Origin: Pseudolactococcus insecticola
GTDB lineage: Bacteria > Bacillota > Bacilli > Lactobacillales > Streptococcaceae
Direction of reading: 5' to 3'
NCBI RefSeq assembly: GCF_011170065.1
Contig: NZ_BLLH01000002.1
Span: forward strand, 62,001 to 126,000
DNA: 64,000 nucleotides
Each line of letters opens with the position of its first letter. The stretch's first letter is position 1. The notes beneath the pieces were generated by a model. It saw nothing but the letters and a program-made list of their open reading frames with translations, was not told the origin of the DNA and made no database searches. A program made the position numbers and the translations under genes. Of the stretch, positions 55,296 to 64,000 are shown piece after piece.

Positions 55296-55364
55296 TTTTC
55301 AGCTTTATTTTTAGCGCAAAATATGGTAAAATGATAAGCAATATACTTGAAAGGTAATCCAAAA

Positions 55365-57506
55365 TTGAAAAAGAAACTATTTATCTTGCTGACATTTTTC
55401 ATTGCGCTTGTTTCAGGCGTTTCAATTTCAGCTCACGCTGACGAAAAAACAGTGAAAATTGCCAGTGACTCAACCTATGCACCATTTGAGTTCCAAGATG
55501 CCTCTAAAAAATACGTCGGGATTGATGTCGACTTGATGCAGAAAATTTCTGACATGAACGGCTGGAAGCTTGACCAAACTTTCCCAGGATTCCAAGCGGC
55601 ACTCGACAAGCTCAATGCTGGTCAGGTTGATGGCGTTATCGCAGGCATGTCTATCACTGATGAACGTAAAAAAGTCTTTGACTTTTCTGATCCCTACTAT
55701 GAGTCAGCCATTGTCATTGCGACCAAAAAGTCAGAAAAAGTCAGTAGCATGACCCAGCTCAAGGGTAAGACAGTGGGTGTTAAAAACGGCACCGTTTCCC
55801 AGACTTATCTGACCGACAACCAAAGCAAATACGGCTACAAAATCAAGACATTTGACGAAGGCGCACAAATGATGGACAGCCTAAAAATCGGTGACGTCTA
55901 CGCAGTTATGGATGAAAATCCAGTGCTCGGCTACGCCATTAGCCAAGGCCAAAACCTTGCTATCAACATGAAACCACATGCTATTGGAAGCTACGGTTTT
56001 GCTGTTCAAAAAGGCAAGAATGCTGATCTCATCAAAGGATTTAATAAAGCCCTTAAAACGCTTAAAGCTAACGGTGGCTACGATGCCATCATCGAAAAAT
56101 ACACAGCAGCAAAAACAACAGCTACGATCAAACCCGTCAAATCAAACTACAAAATCGCATCAGACTCACTTTTTGCACCATTTGAGTTTCAAAATTCTGC
56201 GAAAAAATATGTCGGTATTGACGTTGATTTGCTTAACGCCATTGCCAAAAATCAAAAATTCAACGTGACCATGGACTTCGTTGGTTTCCAAACTGCCGTT
56301 GACCAAACACAAGCAGGACATGCCGACGGCATGATTGCTGGCATGTCAATCACTGACGAGCGCAAAAAAGTGTTTGACTTCTCTAATCCTTATTTCACGG
56401 CCAATGCTACGATTGCTGTCAAAAGTTCAACCAAAGACATCAAATCTTACAAGGACTTGAAAGGCAAGACTGTCGGCGTCAAAAACGGGACAGCTTCTCA
56501 AGCCTACATCGAAAAAAACAAAGACAAATACGGCTACAAAGTCAAAGTTTTCGATGCAGCAGATACCATGTATGAAAGCCTAAACACAGGCTCTATCAAT
56601 GCCTTCATGGATGATGAACCCGTTGTCAAATACGCGATTTTACAAGGCAAGAAATTTGCCACGCCACTCAAATCGGTCAAAATCGGTGAATACGGATTTG
56701 CTGTCAAAAAAGGCACTAATCCTGAACTGATTGCTATGTTTAACGCAGGCCTTGCCAAACTCAAAGCAAACGGTCAGTATGACAGCATCGTTGAAAAATA
56801 CATGGGTGACAAGGAATCTGACACCAAAAAAGTCGACGAGTCGACCATGCTTGGTATCATCAAAAATAACTGGCAACAACTCGCCAAAGGTCTAGGTTAT
56901 ACCCTGAGCTTGACTATTATTTCCTTTGTGCTTGCCCTGATTATCGGTGTGATTTTTGGCCTGTTCAGCGTCTCACCAAGCCAGTTCTTGCGTGGCTTTA
57001 CCAAAGTCTACGTCGACCTTGTCCGCGGTGTGCCTCTTATGGTGCTTGCCATCTTCATCTTCTATGGTATTCCAAACCTGCTTGAGTCCATCACAGGTCA
57101 CTCAAGCCCGCTCAACGACTTCGCTGCAGGGATTATCGCACTCACACTCAACGCCTCAGCCTACATCGCTGAGATCGTTCGTGGTGGTGTCAACTCCGTC
57201 CCTACGGGACAAATGGAGGCCTCACGCTCACTTGGCGTGTCTTATGTGAAAACGATGCAACGTGTGATTCTGCCACAAGCAGTTAAAATCACCATTCCAA
57301 GTTTGGTCAACCAATTTATCATCTCACTCAAGGACACAACAATTATTTCTGCGATTGGTCTGATTGAGCTTTTGCAAACTGGTAAAATCATCGTTGCCCG
57401 CAACTTCCAATCATTTAAAGTTTACGGCTTAATTGCGATTATCTACCTCATCGTAATCTTGGCTTTGACCATCTTCGCCCGTCGTCTTGAAAGGAATATG
57501 AAATAA
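55365..57506 (+). CDS. glnP: Glutamine ABC transporter, two fused binding domains and permease (GlnP)
   Basis: 713-residue membrane protein. A signal peptide (1-25, ending SAHA) is followed by two tandem substrate-binding domains (about 27-255 and 262-485), each opening with KIASDS and containing [15 protein letters not shown]. The permease domain (about 500-713) has the EAA loop [16 protein letters not shown]. It imports glutamine/glutamate (and asparagine) as in L. lactis. The TTG at 55365 is chosen because AAAGG stands 8 bp before it; another in-frame TTG at 55347 has none. The stop overlaps the glnQ start by one base (TAATG). Confidence 0.95.
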   Translation: MKKKLFILLTFFIALVSGVSISAHADEKTVKIASDSTYAPFEFQDASKKYVGIDVDLMQKISDMNGWKLDQTFPGFQAALDKLNAGQVDGVIAGMSITDERKKVFDFSDPYYESAIVIATKKSEKVSSMTQLKGKTVGVKNGTVSQTYLTDNQSKYGYKIKTFDEGAQMMDSLKIGDVYAVMDENPVLGYAISQGQNLAINMKPHAIGSYGFAVQKGKNADLIKGFNKALKTLKANGGYDAIIEKYTAAKTTATIKPVKSNYKIASDSLFAPFEFQNSAKKYVGIDVDLLNAIAKNQKFNVTMDFVGFQTAVDQTQAGHADGMIAGMSITDERKKVFDFSNPYFTANATIAVKSSTKDIKSYKDLKGKTVGVKNGTASQAYIEKNKDKYGYKVKVFDAADTMYESLNTGSINAFMDDEPVVKYAILQGKKFATPLKSVKIGEYGFAVKKGTNPELIAMFNAGLAKLKANGQYDSIVEKYMGDKESDTKKVDESTMLGIIKNNWQQLAKGLGYTLSLTIISFVLALIIGVIFGLFSVSPSQFLRGFTKVYVDLVRGVPLMVLAIFIFYGIPNLLESITGHSSPLNDFAAGIIALTLNASAYIAEIVRGGVNSVPTGQMEASRSLGVSYVKTMQRVILPQAVKITIPSLVNQFIISLKDTTIISAIGLIELLQTGKIIVARNFQSFKVYGLIAIIYLIVILALTIFARRLERNMK

Positions 57507-58246
57507 TGGCTAAATTAAAAATAGACGTCAATGATTTACACAAGTCATTTGGCAAAAATGAAGTCCTAAACGGCATTACAACTAAGTTTAACGAAGGCGA
57601 CGTCGTCTGCATTATCGGCCCATCAGGCTCTGGTAAATCAACCTTTCTGCGCACATTAAACGGCCTTGAAGAAATCACGTCTGGCACTGTTATCGTGGAT
57701 GGCTACGACCTGTCAAACAAGAAAACAGACCTCAACCAAGTCCGTCAAGAAGTCGGAATGGTGTTCCAACAGTTCAACTTATTTCCAAACATGACGGTGC
57801 TTGATAACATCACCTATGCACCGCTTGAGCTAAAAAAACTCAGCAAGTCTGAAGCGCATGATAAGGCGCTCGACCTACTCAAAAAAGTCGGACTTTCAGA
57901 CAAGGCAGACGCCATGCCAGAGATGCTCTCTGGCGGTCAAAAACAACGCGTTGCTATCGCACGCGCCCTTGCCATGGATCCTGATCTCATGCTCTTTGAT
58001 GAGCCTACAAGTGCGCTTGATCCAGAAATGGTTGGCGACGTACTTGAGGTCATGCAAAATCTTGCCAAGGATGGCATGACCATGCTGATCGTCACGCACG
58101 AAATGGGCTTTGCACGCAAGGTGGCAAACCGCGTTATCTTTACTGATGGCGGTGAAATCTTGGAAGATAACACGCCTGACCAAGTGTTTGACAACCCGCA
58201 ACACCCACGTTTGAAAGACTTCCTAAACAAAGTCCTCAATGTCTAA
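57506..58246 (+). CDS. glnQ: Glutamine ABC transporter ATP-binding protein GlnQ
   Basis: 246-residue ATPase of the polar amino acid importer. Walker [10 protein letters not shown] near residue 36, the Q-loop QQFNLFPNM, signature [10 protein letters not shown], Walker [14 protein letters not shown] and switch VTHEMGFA are intact. Translationally coupled to glnP. Confidence 0.96.
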   Translation: MAKLKIDVNDLHKSFGKNEVLNGITTKFNEGDVVCIIGPSGSGKSTFLRTLNGLEEITSGTVIVDGYDLSNKKTDLNQVRQEVGMVFQQFNLFPNMTVLDNITYAPLELKKLSKSEAHDKALDLLKKVGLSDKADAMPEMLSGGQKQRVAIARALAMDPDLMLFDEPTSALDPEMVGDVLEVMQNLAKDGMTMLIVTHEMGFARKVANRVIFTDGGEILEDNTPDQVFDNPQHPRLKDFLNKVLNV

Positions 58247-58255
58247 ACCCTAAAT

Positions 58256-58298
58256 AAAAAAGCGTTCTGACGACAAAACTCGTCAGAACGCTTTTTTA
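58256..58298 (+). terminator. Bidirectional terminator between glnQ and nagB
   Basis: Stem of about 17 pairs (AAAAAGCGTTCTGACGA with its complement) with A/T tracts on both sides, serving both convergent genes. Confidence 0.9.
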
Positions 58299-58309
58299 TT
58301 ATCAGTTAA

Positions 58310-59014
58310 TTATTTGACAAATTTTCCTGCTGCTTCATCAACGATAACGACAATATCATCGTGTTTTTGAAGAACTGATGCTGGTAGTGATTCAGTAATA
58401 TCACCATTGACCATACCATTGACGGCATCTGCTTTTTCAGCACCCCATGCCATCAAAACCAAGGATTTTGATTTGAGAATGCTTGCAATCCCCATGGAAA
58501 TAGCTTGTTTTGGCACGTCTTCTTCATTGTCAAAGAAACGAGCATTTGCTTTGATCGTGCTTTCAGTCAAGTCAACAACGTGTGTTGTCGCTGTAAATGG
58601 TGTCCCAGGTTCGTTAAAGCCGATATGACCATTGGCACCCAAGCCAAGGATTTGGAAATCAATTGGATGGGCATCGATGATGGCATCATATGCTTTCACT
58701 TCGGCATCCAAATCAGTTGCTTTGCCATTTGGCAAGAAATTTTGATGGAAAGGTTTTTCATTGAACAAATGTTGGTTCATGAAATAACGGTAAGACTGGT
58801 CATCAGAACCGTCAAGACCAACATACTCGTCCAAGTTGATAGACGTTTTATCTGTAAAATCAAGATTGCTGTTGATGACTTGATTGTAAAATTCAACGGG
58901 TGTTGAACCTGTCGCAAGGCCAAAAGTTTTTGCACCTGCTGCAATTTTTTCTGACAAAATGTCAAATGCGACTTTTGCACCTTCGAGTTGGTTTGCTACT
59001 TTGATGACTTTCAT
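58310..59014 (-). CDS. nagB: Glucosamine-6-phosphate deaminase
   Basis: 234-residue enzyme converting glucosamine-6-phosphate to fructose-6-phosphate and ammonia. Family marks: [12 protein letters not shown] (33-44), NLDEYVGL, and the [17 protein letters not shown] active-site segment with catalytic Asp/His nearby. Short Gram-positive form without the allosteric tail. Ribosome site AAGGAGA. A strong promoter overlapped by a NagR-type palindrome lies upstream. Confidence 0.96.
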   Translation of the reverse strand: MKVIKVANQLEGAKVAFDILSEKIAAGAKTFGLATGSTPVEFYNQVINSNLDFTDKTSINLDEYVGLDGSDDQSYRYFMNQHLFNEKPFHQNFLPNGKATDLDAEVKAYDAIIDAHPIDFQILGLGANGHIGFNEPGTPFTATTHVVDLTESTIKANARFFDNEEDVPKQAISMGIASILKSKSLVLMAWGAEKADAVNGMVNGDITESLPASVLQKHDDIVVIVDEAAGKFVK

Positions 59015-59041
59015 GATGTTCTCCTTAGTTTGTTTTTTATT

Positions 59042-59084
59042 ATTGGTCTAGACCAATTATAACCTCAATTTGTTTTCTTGTCAA
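59042..59084 (-). promoter_or_regulatory. nagB promoter with NagR-type operator
   Basis: Minus strand: TTGACA (59084-59079), 17 bp, TATAAT (59061-59056). A perfect 16-bp palindrome ATTGGTCTAGACCAAT (59042-59057) overlaps the end of the -10 and covers the start region. It has the form of the GntR-family NagR/DasR operators, so induction by amino-sugar phosphates is expected. No nagR gene is in the window. Confidence 0.85.
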
Positions 59085-59102
59085 GCAGAAAGTGTGCAAA
59101 AG

Positions 59103-59111
59103 TGATATAAT
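59103..59111 (+). promoter_or_regulatory. Extended -10 promoter of queA (leaderless)
   Basis: TGATATAAT at 59103-59111, seven bases, then ATG at 59119. No Shine-Dalgarno sequence. It is divergent from the nagB promoter; the two -10 boxes are about 45 bp apart. Confidence 0.7.
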
Positions 59112-59118
59112 TTATTTT

Positions 59119-60150
59119 ATGAATATTAACGATTTTGATTTTGATTTACCTGAAAACTTGATTGCACAAACGCCGCTTGAACACCGCGCTGAGAGCCGCC
59201 TCCTTGTCATTGACAAGGCTGAAAAAACCATGGCAGACAAACATTTCTACGACATTATCGACGAGCTTAATGCTGGTGATACCTTGGTGCTGAATAATAC
59301 TCGCGTTTTACCCGCAAGACTTCACGGGCAAAAATCTGATACCGGCGGCCATATCGAGCTACTGCTTTTGAAAAACACGGTTGATGACGACTGGGAAGTC
59401 CTTGCAAAGCCTGCAAAAAAGCTGAAAAATGGCACCGTGATTCTCTTTGGTGATGGCCGTTTGAAAGCCACTGTCGTTGATGATAGTTTGGACCATGGTG
59501 GACGCATTGTGACCTTTGACTACGACGGAATTTTCCTAGAAGTCTTAGAAAGTCTGGGCGAGATGCCCTTACCACCCTATATTCATGAAAAACTCGCCGA
59601 TCAAGGGCGCTATCAAACCGTCTATGCCAAGGAAAATGGTTCAGCTGCTGCACCAACTGCTGGCCTACACTTTACGCCAGAGTTACTCAAAAAAATTGAG
59701 GATAAAGGTGTCAACATCGCCTGGGTAACGCTCCACGTCGGCCTTGGCACCTTTCGCCCTGTCAGCGTTGAAAATGTTGAGGACCACGACATGCACAGCG
59801 AATTTTACATCCTGCCAGAAGAAACGGCTCAGATCATCAACGCAACCAAGACTGCTGGTAAACGTGTCATCGCAGTCGGCACAACCTCTATCAGAACGCT
59901 AGAGTCTGTCGCACAGAAATTTGATGGCAAAGTACAAGCTGACAGTGACTGGACCAGTATCTTTATCAAACCTGGCTACCAATTTCAAGTGGTTGATGCC
60001 TTTTCAACCAACTTCCACCTGCCCAAATCAACACTCGTCATGCTGGTTTCCGCATTTGCTGGCCGTGACTTCGTTCTCGACGCCTATCAACACGCCATCG
60101 ACGAGCACTACCGATTCTTTAGCTTTGGTGATGCTATGTTCGTCAAATAG
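59119..60150 (+). CDS. queA: tRNA preQ1(34) S-adenosylmethionine ribosyltransferase-isomerase QueA
   Basis: 343-residue enzyme transferring the ribosyl part of SAM to preQ1 in tRNA to give epoxyqueuosine. Typical segments: [18 protein letters not shown] at the start, [27 protein letters not shown], and the late [29 protein letters not shown] (cited in part). The ATG at 59119 matches the usual N terminus; the longer frame from 59092 overlaps the promoter. Leaderless start proposed. Confidence 0.95.
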   Translation: MNINDFDFDLPENLIAQTPLEHRAESRLLVIDKAEKTMADKHFYDIIDELNAGDTLVLNNTRVLPARLHGQKSDTGGHIELLLLKNTVDDDWEVLAKPAKKLKNGTVILFGDGRLKATVVDDSLDHGGRIVTFDYDGIFLEVLESLGEMPLPPYIHEKLADQGRYQTVYAKENGSAAAPTAGLHFTPELLKKIEDKGVNIAWVTLHVGLGTFRPVSVENVEDHDMHSEFYILPEETAQIINATKTAGKRVIAVGTTSIRTLESVAQKFDGKVQADSDWTSIFIKPGYQFQVVDAFSTNFHLPKSTLVMLVSAFAGRDFVLDAYQHAIDEHYRFFSFGDAMFVK

Positions 60151-60189
60151 CTAGCACAAATTAAATAAAATAATGAGGTTGACTTATAA

Positions 60190-60774
60190 ATGGATAAACA
60201 CAGATTAGAAGGCTTTACCGATGCCGTCATCGCGGTTATCGCAACGCTCATGGTCATTGAACTTCGACCACCAGAAGGCACGAAACTTCACGAATTACTG
60301 GCTGTCTGGCCAACTTTCTTTGCCTTTTTCGTTTCATTTGCGCTGATTTATATCGTTTGGCGCAATCACCACGATCTGTTTCAGCAGGTTGAAACGGTGA
60401 CAGCAGACGTTTTTTACATGAATGGGCTCTGGCTATTTCTACTCAGCCTAGTGCCATTTTCGACAGACTGGGTGGGCAATCATCCGACAGACACCCTACC
60501 TGAGTTCATTTATGTCTTTGTCATGCTAGTTTGGTCGTTTAGCTATATGCTACTTGCACGAGCAATCAAGCGTGCCAATCCTCACGTCAAAGTCCCAACC
60601 AATCTTAGAGCCTATGACGTTGTCACAAACGGTAACGGCATGATTTCTATCCTAATGTTCATCTTTATGTTGCTGACTTTCGTTCTGCCAATCGCAGGCC
60701 TAATCGGCGTCCTCCTCATCTCGACACTCAACGTCATCATCGCCTATCGCGATGCCGCACGACGGAAATTTTAA
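60190..60774 (+). CDS. TMEM175 family potassium channel-like protein (DUF1211)
   Basis: 194-residue membrane protein with about six hydrophobic segments. The family motif near the start, FTDAVIAVIATLMVIEL (residues 8-24), is the bacterial TMEM175 signature region lining the pore. Potassium conductance is known for bacterial homologues. Follows queA by 39 bp with GAGG as ribosome site; may be co-transcribed. Confidence 0.88.
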   Translation: MDKHRLEGFTDAVIAVIATLMVIELRPPEGTKLHELLAVWPTFFAFFVSFALIYIVWRNHHDLFQQVETVTADVFYMNGLWLFLLSLVPFSTDWVGNHPTDTLPEFIYVFVMLVWSFSYMLLARAIKRANPHVKVPTNLRAYDVVTNGNGMISILMFIFMLLTFVLPIAGLIGVLLISTLNVIIAYRDAARRKF

Positions 60775-60813
60775 AAAGAGGCCATCTCCTTATCAGAGAG
60801 ATGCCTCTTTTTT
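60773..60813 (+). terminator. Terminator after the TMEM175 gene (also facing purF)
   Basis: Stem AAAGAGGC-ATCTC with its complement and seven T on the plus strand; A-rich start gives T on the minus strand, so it may serve both genes. Confidence 0.85.
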
Positions 60814-60824
60814 TACCTTAAACA

Positions 60825-62252
60825 TTAGTAAAATGATACTTTTTCTTTCAAACCAAGGTTATAATCATGCTCGTAATCATAAAGTGGTGTCGGATAAATC
60901 CCATCAAAATATGACGTACAGATTTGGTCTCCAAGCCCCACAGCATCTTTTAAGCCGTCAATAGACAGGAAAGTCAGGCTGTCAGAACCGATGATGTCAT
61001 TGATTTCATCTACTGTATGGTTGGCAGCAATCAACTCTTTACGCGTCTGAATGTCAATTCCGTAGAAACAAGGATAGGCAAGCGGTGGACTTGCAATCAC
61101 CACGTGAACTTCTGCTGCACCTGCTTCTTTGAGCAAATTGACGATGCGTTTTGACGTCGTGCCACGCACGATAGAGTCATCAACCATGACCACGCGTTTT
61201 CCTTCAACAACACCACGTACAGCTGAGAGTTTCATCCGAACGCCCTGTTCACGCAATTCTTGTGTTGGCTGGATAAATGTCCGCTGGATATATTGATTTT
61301 TAACAAGCCCCATTTCATAGGGCAGACCTGAGGCTTCAGCAAATCCTGAGGCTGCTGACAATGAAGAATTTGGGACACCGACAACGATATCAGCCTCGAT
61401 ATTTGGATTTTCTTGAGCGACAATTCTGCCCATATTTTTGCGAGCTGTGTGGACATTGACGCCACTGATATTGCTATCAGGACGTGCAAAATAAACAAAC
61501 TCCATGCTACAAATTTTCAGATCAACATCGTTTGTATAGGTATCAATCTGCACACCATTTTCATCAATGATGACAACTTGACCAGGCAACACATCCTGAA
61601 CAAAAGCCGCACCTACAACGTCAAGCGCACAAGTTTCACTTGCTACCACATAAGCACCATTTGGCAACTGGCCGATAGAAAGCGGTCTAAAACCATTAGG
61701 ATCAAGCGCTGCAATGATCTTATCTTCTGTGATCAGCAGGTAAGCAAAGCCACCTTTGACCGTGTTCAGTGCAGCCTTGACATTATCCATGAGTTCTGAT
61801 GAATAGCCACGACGAATCAAGTGCATGAGGATTTCCGTGTCAGAATTACTATGGAAAATCGCGCCTTTTGACTCCAGATCTTTTTTGAGTGACCGGGTGT
61901 TTGTCAGATTGCCATTGTGCGCAAGGCCAAACTGGCCATCATAAAAGTTGAACAAAAACGGTTGCACATTGTCAATGGAAGCAGAACCCGCCGTTGCATA
62001 ACGTACGTGACCAATGGCTGCGCTACCTGTTAGTTTTTCTAGGTTTTTTTCGTCCTTGAAAACTTCTGATAAAAGGCCAAGGTCACGGTGACCTTTCAGA
62101 TGACCTTTATCGTTTGAGATGATACCAGCACCTTCTTGACCGCGATGTTGCAGCGCATGCAAGCCAAAATAAGTGAGACGCGCAGCTTCTGGATGTCCCC
62201 AGACACCAAACAAGCCACATTCTTCGTTGAGTGATTTTACTTCGTAAGTCAT
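60825..62252 (-). CDS. purF: Amidophosphoribosyltransferase
   Basis: 475-residue enzyme of the first committed purine step (PRPP plus glutamine to phosphoribosylamine). An 11-residue propeptide precedes the nucleophile Cys in EECGLFGVWG (Cys12), exposed after autocleavage. The phosphoribosyltransferase domain carries VVMVDDSIVRGTTSKR. The AGGTG ribosome site precedes the ATG. No other pur gene is adjacent in the window; purH is at the other end, 60 kb away. Confidence 0.96.
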   Translation of the reverse strand: MTYEVKSLNEECGLFGVWGHPEAARLTYFGLHALQHRGQEGAGIISNDKGHLKGHRDLGLLSEVFKDEKNLEKLTGSAAIGHVRYATAGSASIDNVQPFLFNFYDGQFGLAHNGNLTNTRSLKKDLESKGAIFHSNSDTEILMHLIRRGYSSELMDNVKAALNTVKGGFAYLLITEDKIIAALDPNGFRPLSIGQLPNGAYVVASETCALDVVGAAFVQDVLPGQVVIIDENGVQIDTYTNDVDLKICSMEFVYFARPDSNISGVNVHTARKNMGRIVAQENPNIEADIVVGVPNSSLSAASGFAEASGLPYEMGLVKNQYIQRTFIQPTQELREQGVRMKLSAVRGVVEGKRVVMVDDSIVRGTTSKRIVNLLKEAGAAEVHVVIASPPLAYPCFYGIDIQTRKELIAANHTVDEINDIIGSDSLTFLSIDGLKDAVGLGDQICTSYFDGIYPTPLYDYEHDYNLGLKEKVSFY

Positions 62253-62304
62253 TTTACACCTATCTATTTGTTTATAGTCTTATTTTACACCGATTGTTTG
62301 GAAA

Positions 62305-62347
62305 AAAATAGAAAATCCCAACAATTATCCAGATAATTGTTGGGATT
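62305..62347 (-). terminator. Terminator of ispG
   Basis: Near-perfect stem of 16 pairs (AATCCCAACAATTATC with its complement) followed by TTTTCTATTTTTTT on the minus strand. Confidence 0.88.
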
Positions 62348-62383
62348 GTTCGGATTTAGCATTAGTGTTTATTGTTTCCTAGC

Positions 62384-63523
62384 TTACGCCTCTCTTACTA
62401 CTTTATTTTCATCTTCATCGTCATGCAATCGACCCGTTTCTTGGAATCGTTGATACATGGCGTCTATCTCAGCCTTGAAAGCTTCTAACATGATGGCCTC
62501 AGGGACTGTTTTGATAATCTTCCCTTTTTTGAAAAGCATGCCTTTACCAGCACCACCCGCAAGACCGATATCTGCCTCCCGTGCCTCCCCAGGACCATTG
62601 ACACCACAACCAAGGATGGCAATGGTCATCGGTGCCTTGATTTTTTCGATATAGCGTTCAAGCTCTTGGGCTATGGGAATGAGATCAATCTCAATGCGAC
62701 CACAAGTTGGACAAGATACCAAGGTTGCTGCATTGTCAATCAAACCAAAAGATTTCAAGACTTCACGGCCGACCTTGATTTCTTCGCGCGGATCAGCAGA
62801 AAGCGAAATCCGCATGGTGTCCCCAATGCCAAGCGACAAAAGCGCACCCATGCCTGCTGACGACTTGACAGATCCTGAAAACAGCGGGCCCGCCTCAGTA
62901 ATCCCCAGATGAAGTGGATAGTCAAATCGTTCAGCTGCAAGCTTATAGGCTTCAAGTGCCAGTTCAACATTTGAGGCTTTCATCGAGATGATAATGTCAT
63001 GAAAATCAAGTTCTTCCAAGATTTCAACGTGCTCAATCGCAGAATCAAGCATACCTTGAGCTGTTGGATAACCGTATTTTTGAAGGAATTTTTTTTCAAG
63101 CGAGCCAGCATTAACCCCGATACGAATCGGAATGTTATGCGCTTTACAAGCTTCTACGACCTTGGCAACACGATCGCGTCGCCCGATATTTCCCGGATTG
63201 ATTCGAATCTTGTCCACACCTGACTCGATCGCTTGCAAGGCCAGTCTATAGTCAAAGTGAATATCAGCAACCAATGGAATATGGATTTGCGCCTTGATGT
63301 CCTTGATGGCAAGCGCCGCTTCCATATCAGGAACAGCCACACGCACCAGCTGACAGCCTGCTTCTTCTAACTGTAAAATCTGTTCAACTGTGGCCGACAC
63401 GTCCTGCGTTTTCGTCGTACACATCGACTGCAAAATCACCTTGTTGCGCCCGCCAATGATGACCGCATTTTCACCCTCACCAACCTTGACCGCGCGCGTA
63501 TTTCTTCTATGTGTTAAAGTCAA
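62384..63523 (-). CDS. ispG: (E)-4-hydroxy-3-methylbut-2-enyl-diphosphate synthase (IspG/GcpE)
   Basis: 379-residue iron-sulfur enzyme of the MEP isoprenoid pathway. The TIM barrel covers about 1-260. The [4Fe-4S] ligands are in VSCPTCGR (two Cys) and [10 protein letters not shown] (third Cys) of the C-terminal domain. Starts [11 protein letters not shown] as the family does. The TTG at 63523 is chosen because GAAGG stands about 9 bp upstream; a longer frame to 63571 lacks a ribosome site. An MEP gene is unusual for lactococci and streptococci, most of which rely on mevalonate, though some lactococci carry the MEP pathway. Confidence 0.93.
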   Translation of the reverse strand: MTLTHRRNTRAVKVGEGENAVIIGGRNKVILQSMCTTKTQDVSATVEQILQLEEAGCQLVRVAVPDMEAALAIKDIKAQIHIPLVADIHFDYRLALQAIESGVDKIRINPGNIGRRDRVAKVVEACKAHNIPIRIGVNAGSLEKKFLQKYGYPTAQGMLDSAIEHVEILEELDFHDIIISMKASNVELALEAYKLAAERFDYPLHLGITEAGPLFSGSVKSSAGMGALLSLGIGDTMRISLSADPREEIKVGREVLKSFGLIDNAATLVSCPTCGRIEIDLIPIAQELERYIEKIKAPMTIAILGCGVNGPGEAREADIGLAGGAGKGMLFKKGKIIKTVPEAIMLEAFKAEIDAMYQRFQETGRLHDDEDENKVVREA

Positions 63524-63585
63524 AACAATGACCTTCTTTCTATAATCTAAAACAGCGAGCCTGAAACTCACTCTCTAAATTATAT

Positions 63586-63615
63586 CAAAAAAACACCTGT
63601 AAAAGTTTACAAGTG
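63586..63615 (-). terminator. Terminator of the NCS2 permease gene
   Basis: Stem CACTTGTAAA...TTTACAGGTG (short loop) followed by eight T on the minus strand. Confidence 0.85.
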
Positions 63616-63628
63616 CTTTAAGTTTTCG

Positions 63629-64000
63629 TTAAATAACAGCCAAGATGATGAAGTTGAGGATAAACAAGACATCTACAACATAAATAATTGGGCTGACTTC
63701 TTTTGCTTTACCTTTAACGATTTTGATGATTGTAAAGAAGATGAAACCTGCTGCGATACCATATGAGATGCTGTATGCAAAGCCCATAAAGATAGAAGCA
63801 AAGAAAGCAGGAATCGCATCTTCAAGGTTGTTCCAATCAATTTCTTTGAATGATGAAAGCATCATCACACCAACAATAATCAAGACCGGCGCAGTCGCGG
63901 CTGACGGTACGATTGAGATAAATGGTAGGAAGATTGATGAGAGCAAGAAAGCAATCGCAACAACAACTGATGTTAAACCAGTACGGCCGCCAGCACCAAT
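63629..64000 (-). CDS. NCS2-family purine permease (AzgA/PbuG-like), C-terminal 123 residues
   Basis: The frame is open at the right window edge; only the last 123 residues are present of a family length near 430-480. They include GAGGRTGLTSVVVA, typical of the AzgA branch (guanine/hypoxanthine uptake), and four hydrophobic segments. The stop is at 63629 with a terminator right behind it. Confidence 0.88.
   Translation of the reverse strand: MGAGGRTGLTSVVVAIAFLLSSIFLPFISIVPSAATAPVLIIVGVMMLSSFKEIDWNNLEDAIPAFFASIFMGFAYSISYGIAAGFIFFTIIKIVKGKAKEVSPIIYVVDVLFILNFIILAVI

Noticed and set aside
62253-62300. Possible leaderless start of purF
   Set aside because: An AGGTG ribosome site stands directly before the ATG and the -10 lies about 30 bp upstream, so this is an ordinary leader.
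62293-62305. PurBox-like sequence upstream of purF
   Set aside because: Only 11 of 13 matches with the central G lost, and about 24 bp from the predicted start instead of about 76; spacing argues against function.

Overview
The window looks like chromosome of a low-GC Gram-positive lactic acid bacterium of the Streptococcaceae, most probably a Lactococcus. The reasons are the gene set and its neighbourhoods: a GlnP with two fused binding domains, CcpA divergent from PepQ, a phnD-phnC-phnE-phnE-nucleotidase operon, pabBC fusion, recD2 and mutS2. Regulatory motifs agree: a PurBox about 76 bp upstream of the predicted purH start, cre boxes, a NagR-type palindrome and a CTP-sensing pyrG attenuator. 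No rRNA or tRNA gene was recognised. The species call is inference.

Layout. 1-5000 (minus): end-truncated purH, then trmL-gpmB-recD2. 5063-5777: a GC-rich tandem repeat, a candidate small RNA and trxA. 5889-10966 (minus): a phosphonate/phosphate-ester uptake operon with a 5'-nucleotidase. 11135-16577: an accessory island. It holds a two-gene restriction-modification system (helicase/methylase fusion plus a small methylase subunit) and, divergent from it, a complete type II-A tracrRNA gene with promoter, anti-repeat, nexus, two hairpins and terminator. No cas gene or CRISPR array is in the window. 16618-22749: ABC-F protein, quinone reductase with a divergent HxlR regulator, HU, and the degV-ypmR-ypmS cluster. 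22960-36488: hemolysin III, dnaE, a small DUF2929 protein, pyrG, a GNAT/DUF436 pair, truA with vitamin B6-type kinase and ECF S component, a MacB-like ABC exporter, azlCD and rpsD. 36680-43671: an rRNA/tRNA methyltransferase, acyP, metF, pabBC, cvpA-mutS2 and a 43-residue orphan. 43818-48794: alpha-glucan use (GH13 dextran glucosidase, neopullulanase, divergent malE) under several LacI/CcpA-type operators. 48840-53551: a broken lipoprotein gene, two MFS transporters, a TVP38 protein and ccpA. 53713-64000: pepQ, a small unknown, glnPQ, nagB, queA, a TMEM175 channel, purF, ispG and the end of an NCS2 purine permease.

Most of this is housekeeping sequence. The standout is the orphan tracrRNA at 16488-16576. 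It sits divergent to the restriction genes in the geometry that tracrRNA normally has with cas9. The restriction promoter next to it runs straight into six copies of a 7-bp repeat and then a terminator-like hairpin before the first gene. The large restriction protein also carries an in-frame 15-bp repeat. A second recurrent pattern is a set of seven genes, mostly RNA-modification and folate genes, with an extended -10 element placed 6-9 bp before the ATG and no Shine-Dalgarno sequence. This implies leaderless or nearly leaderless mRNAs.
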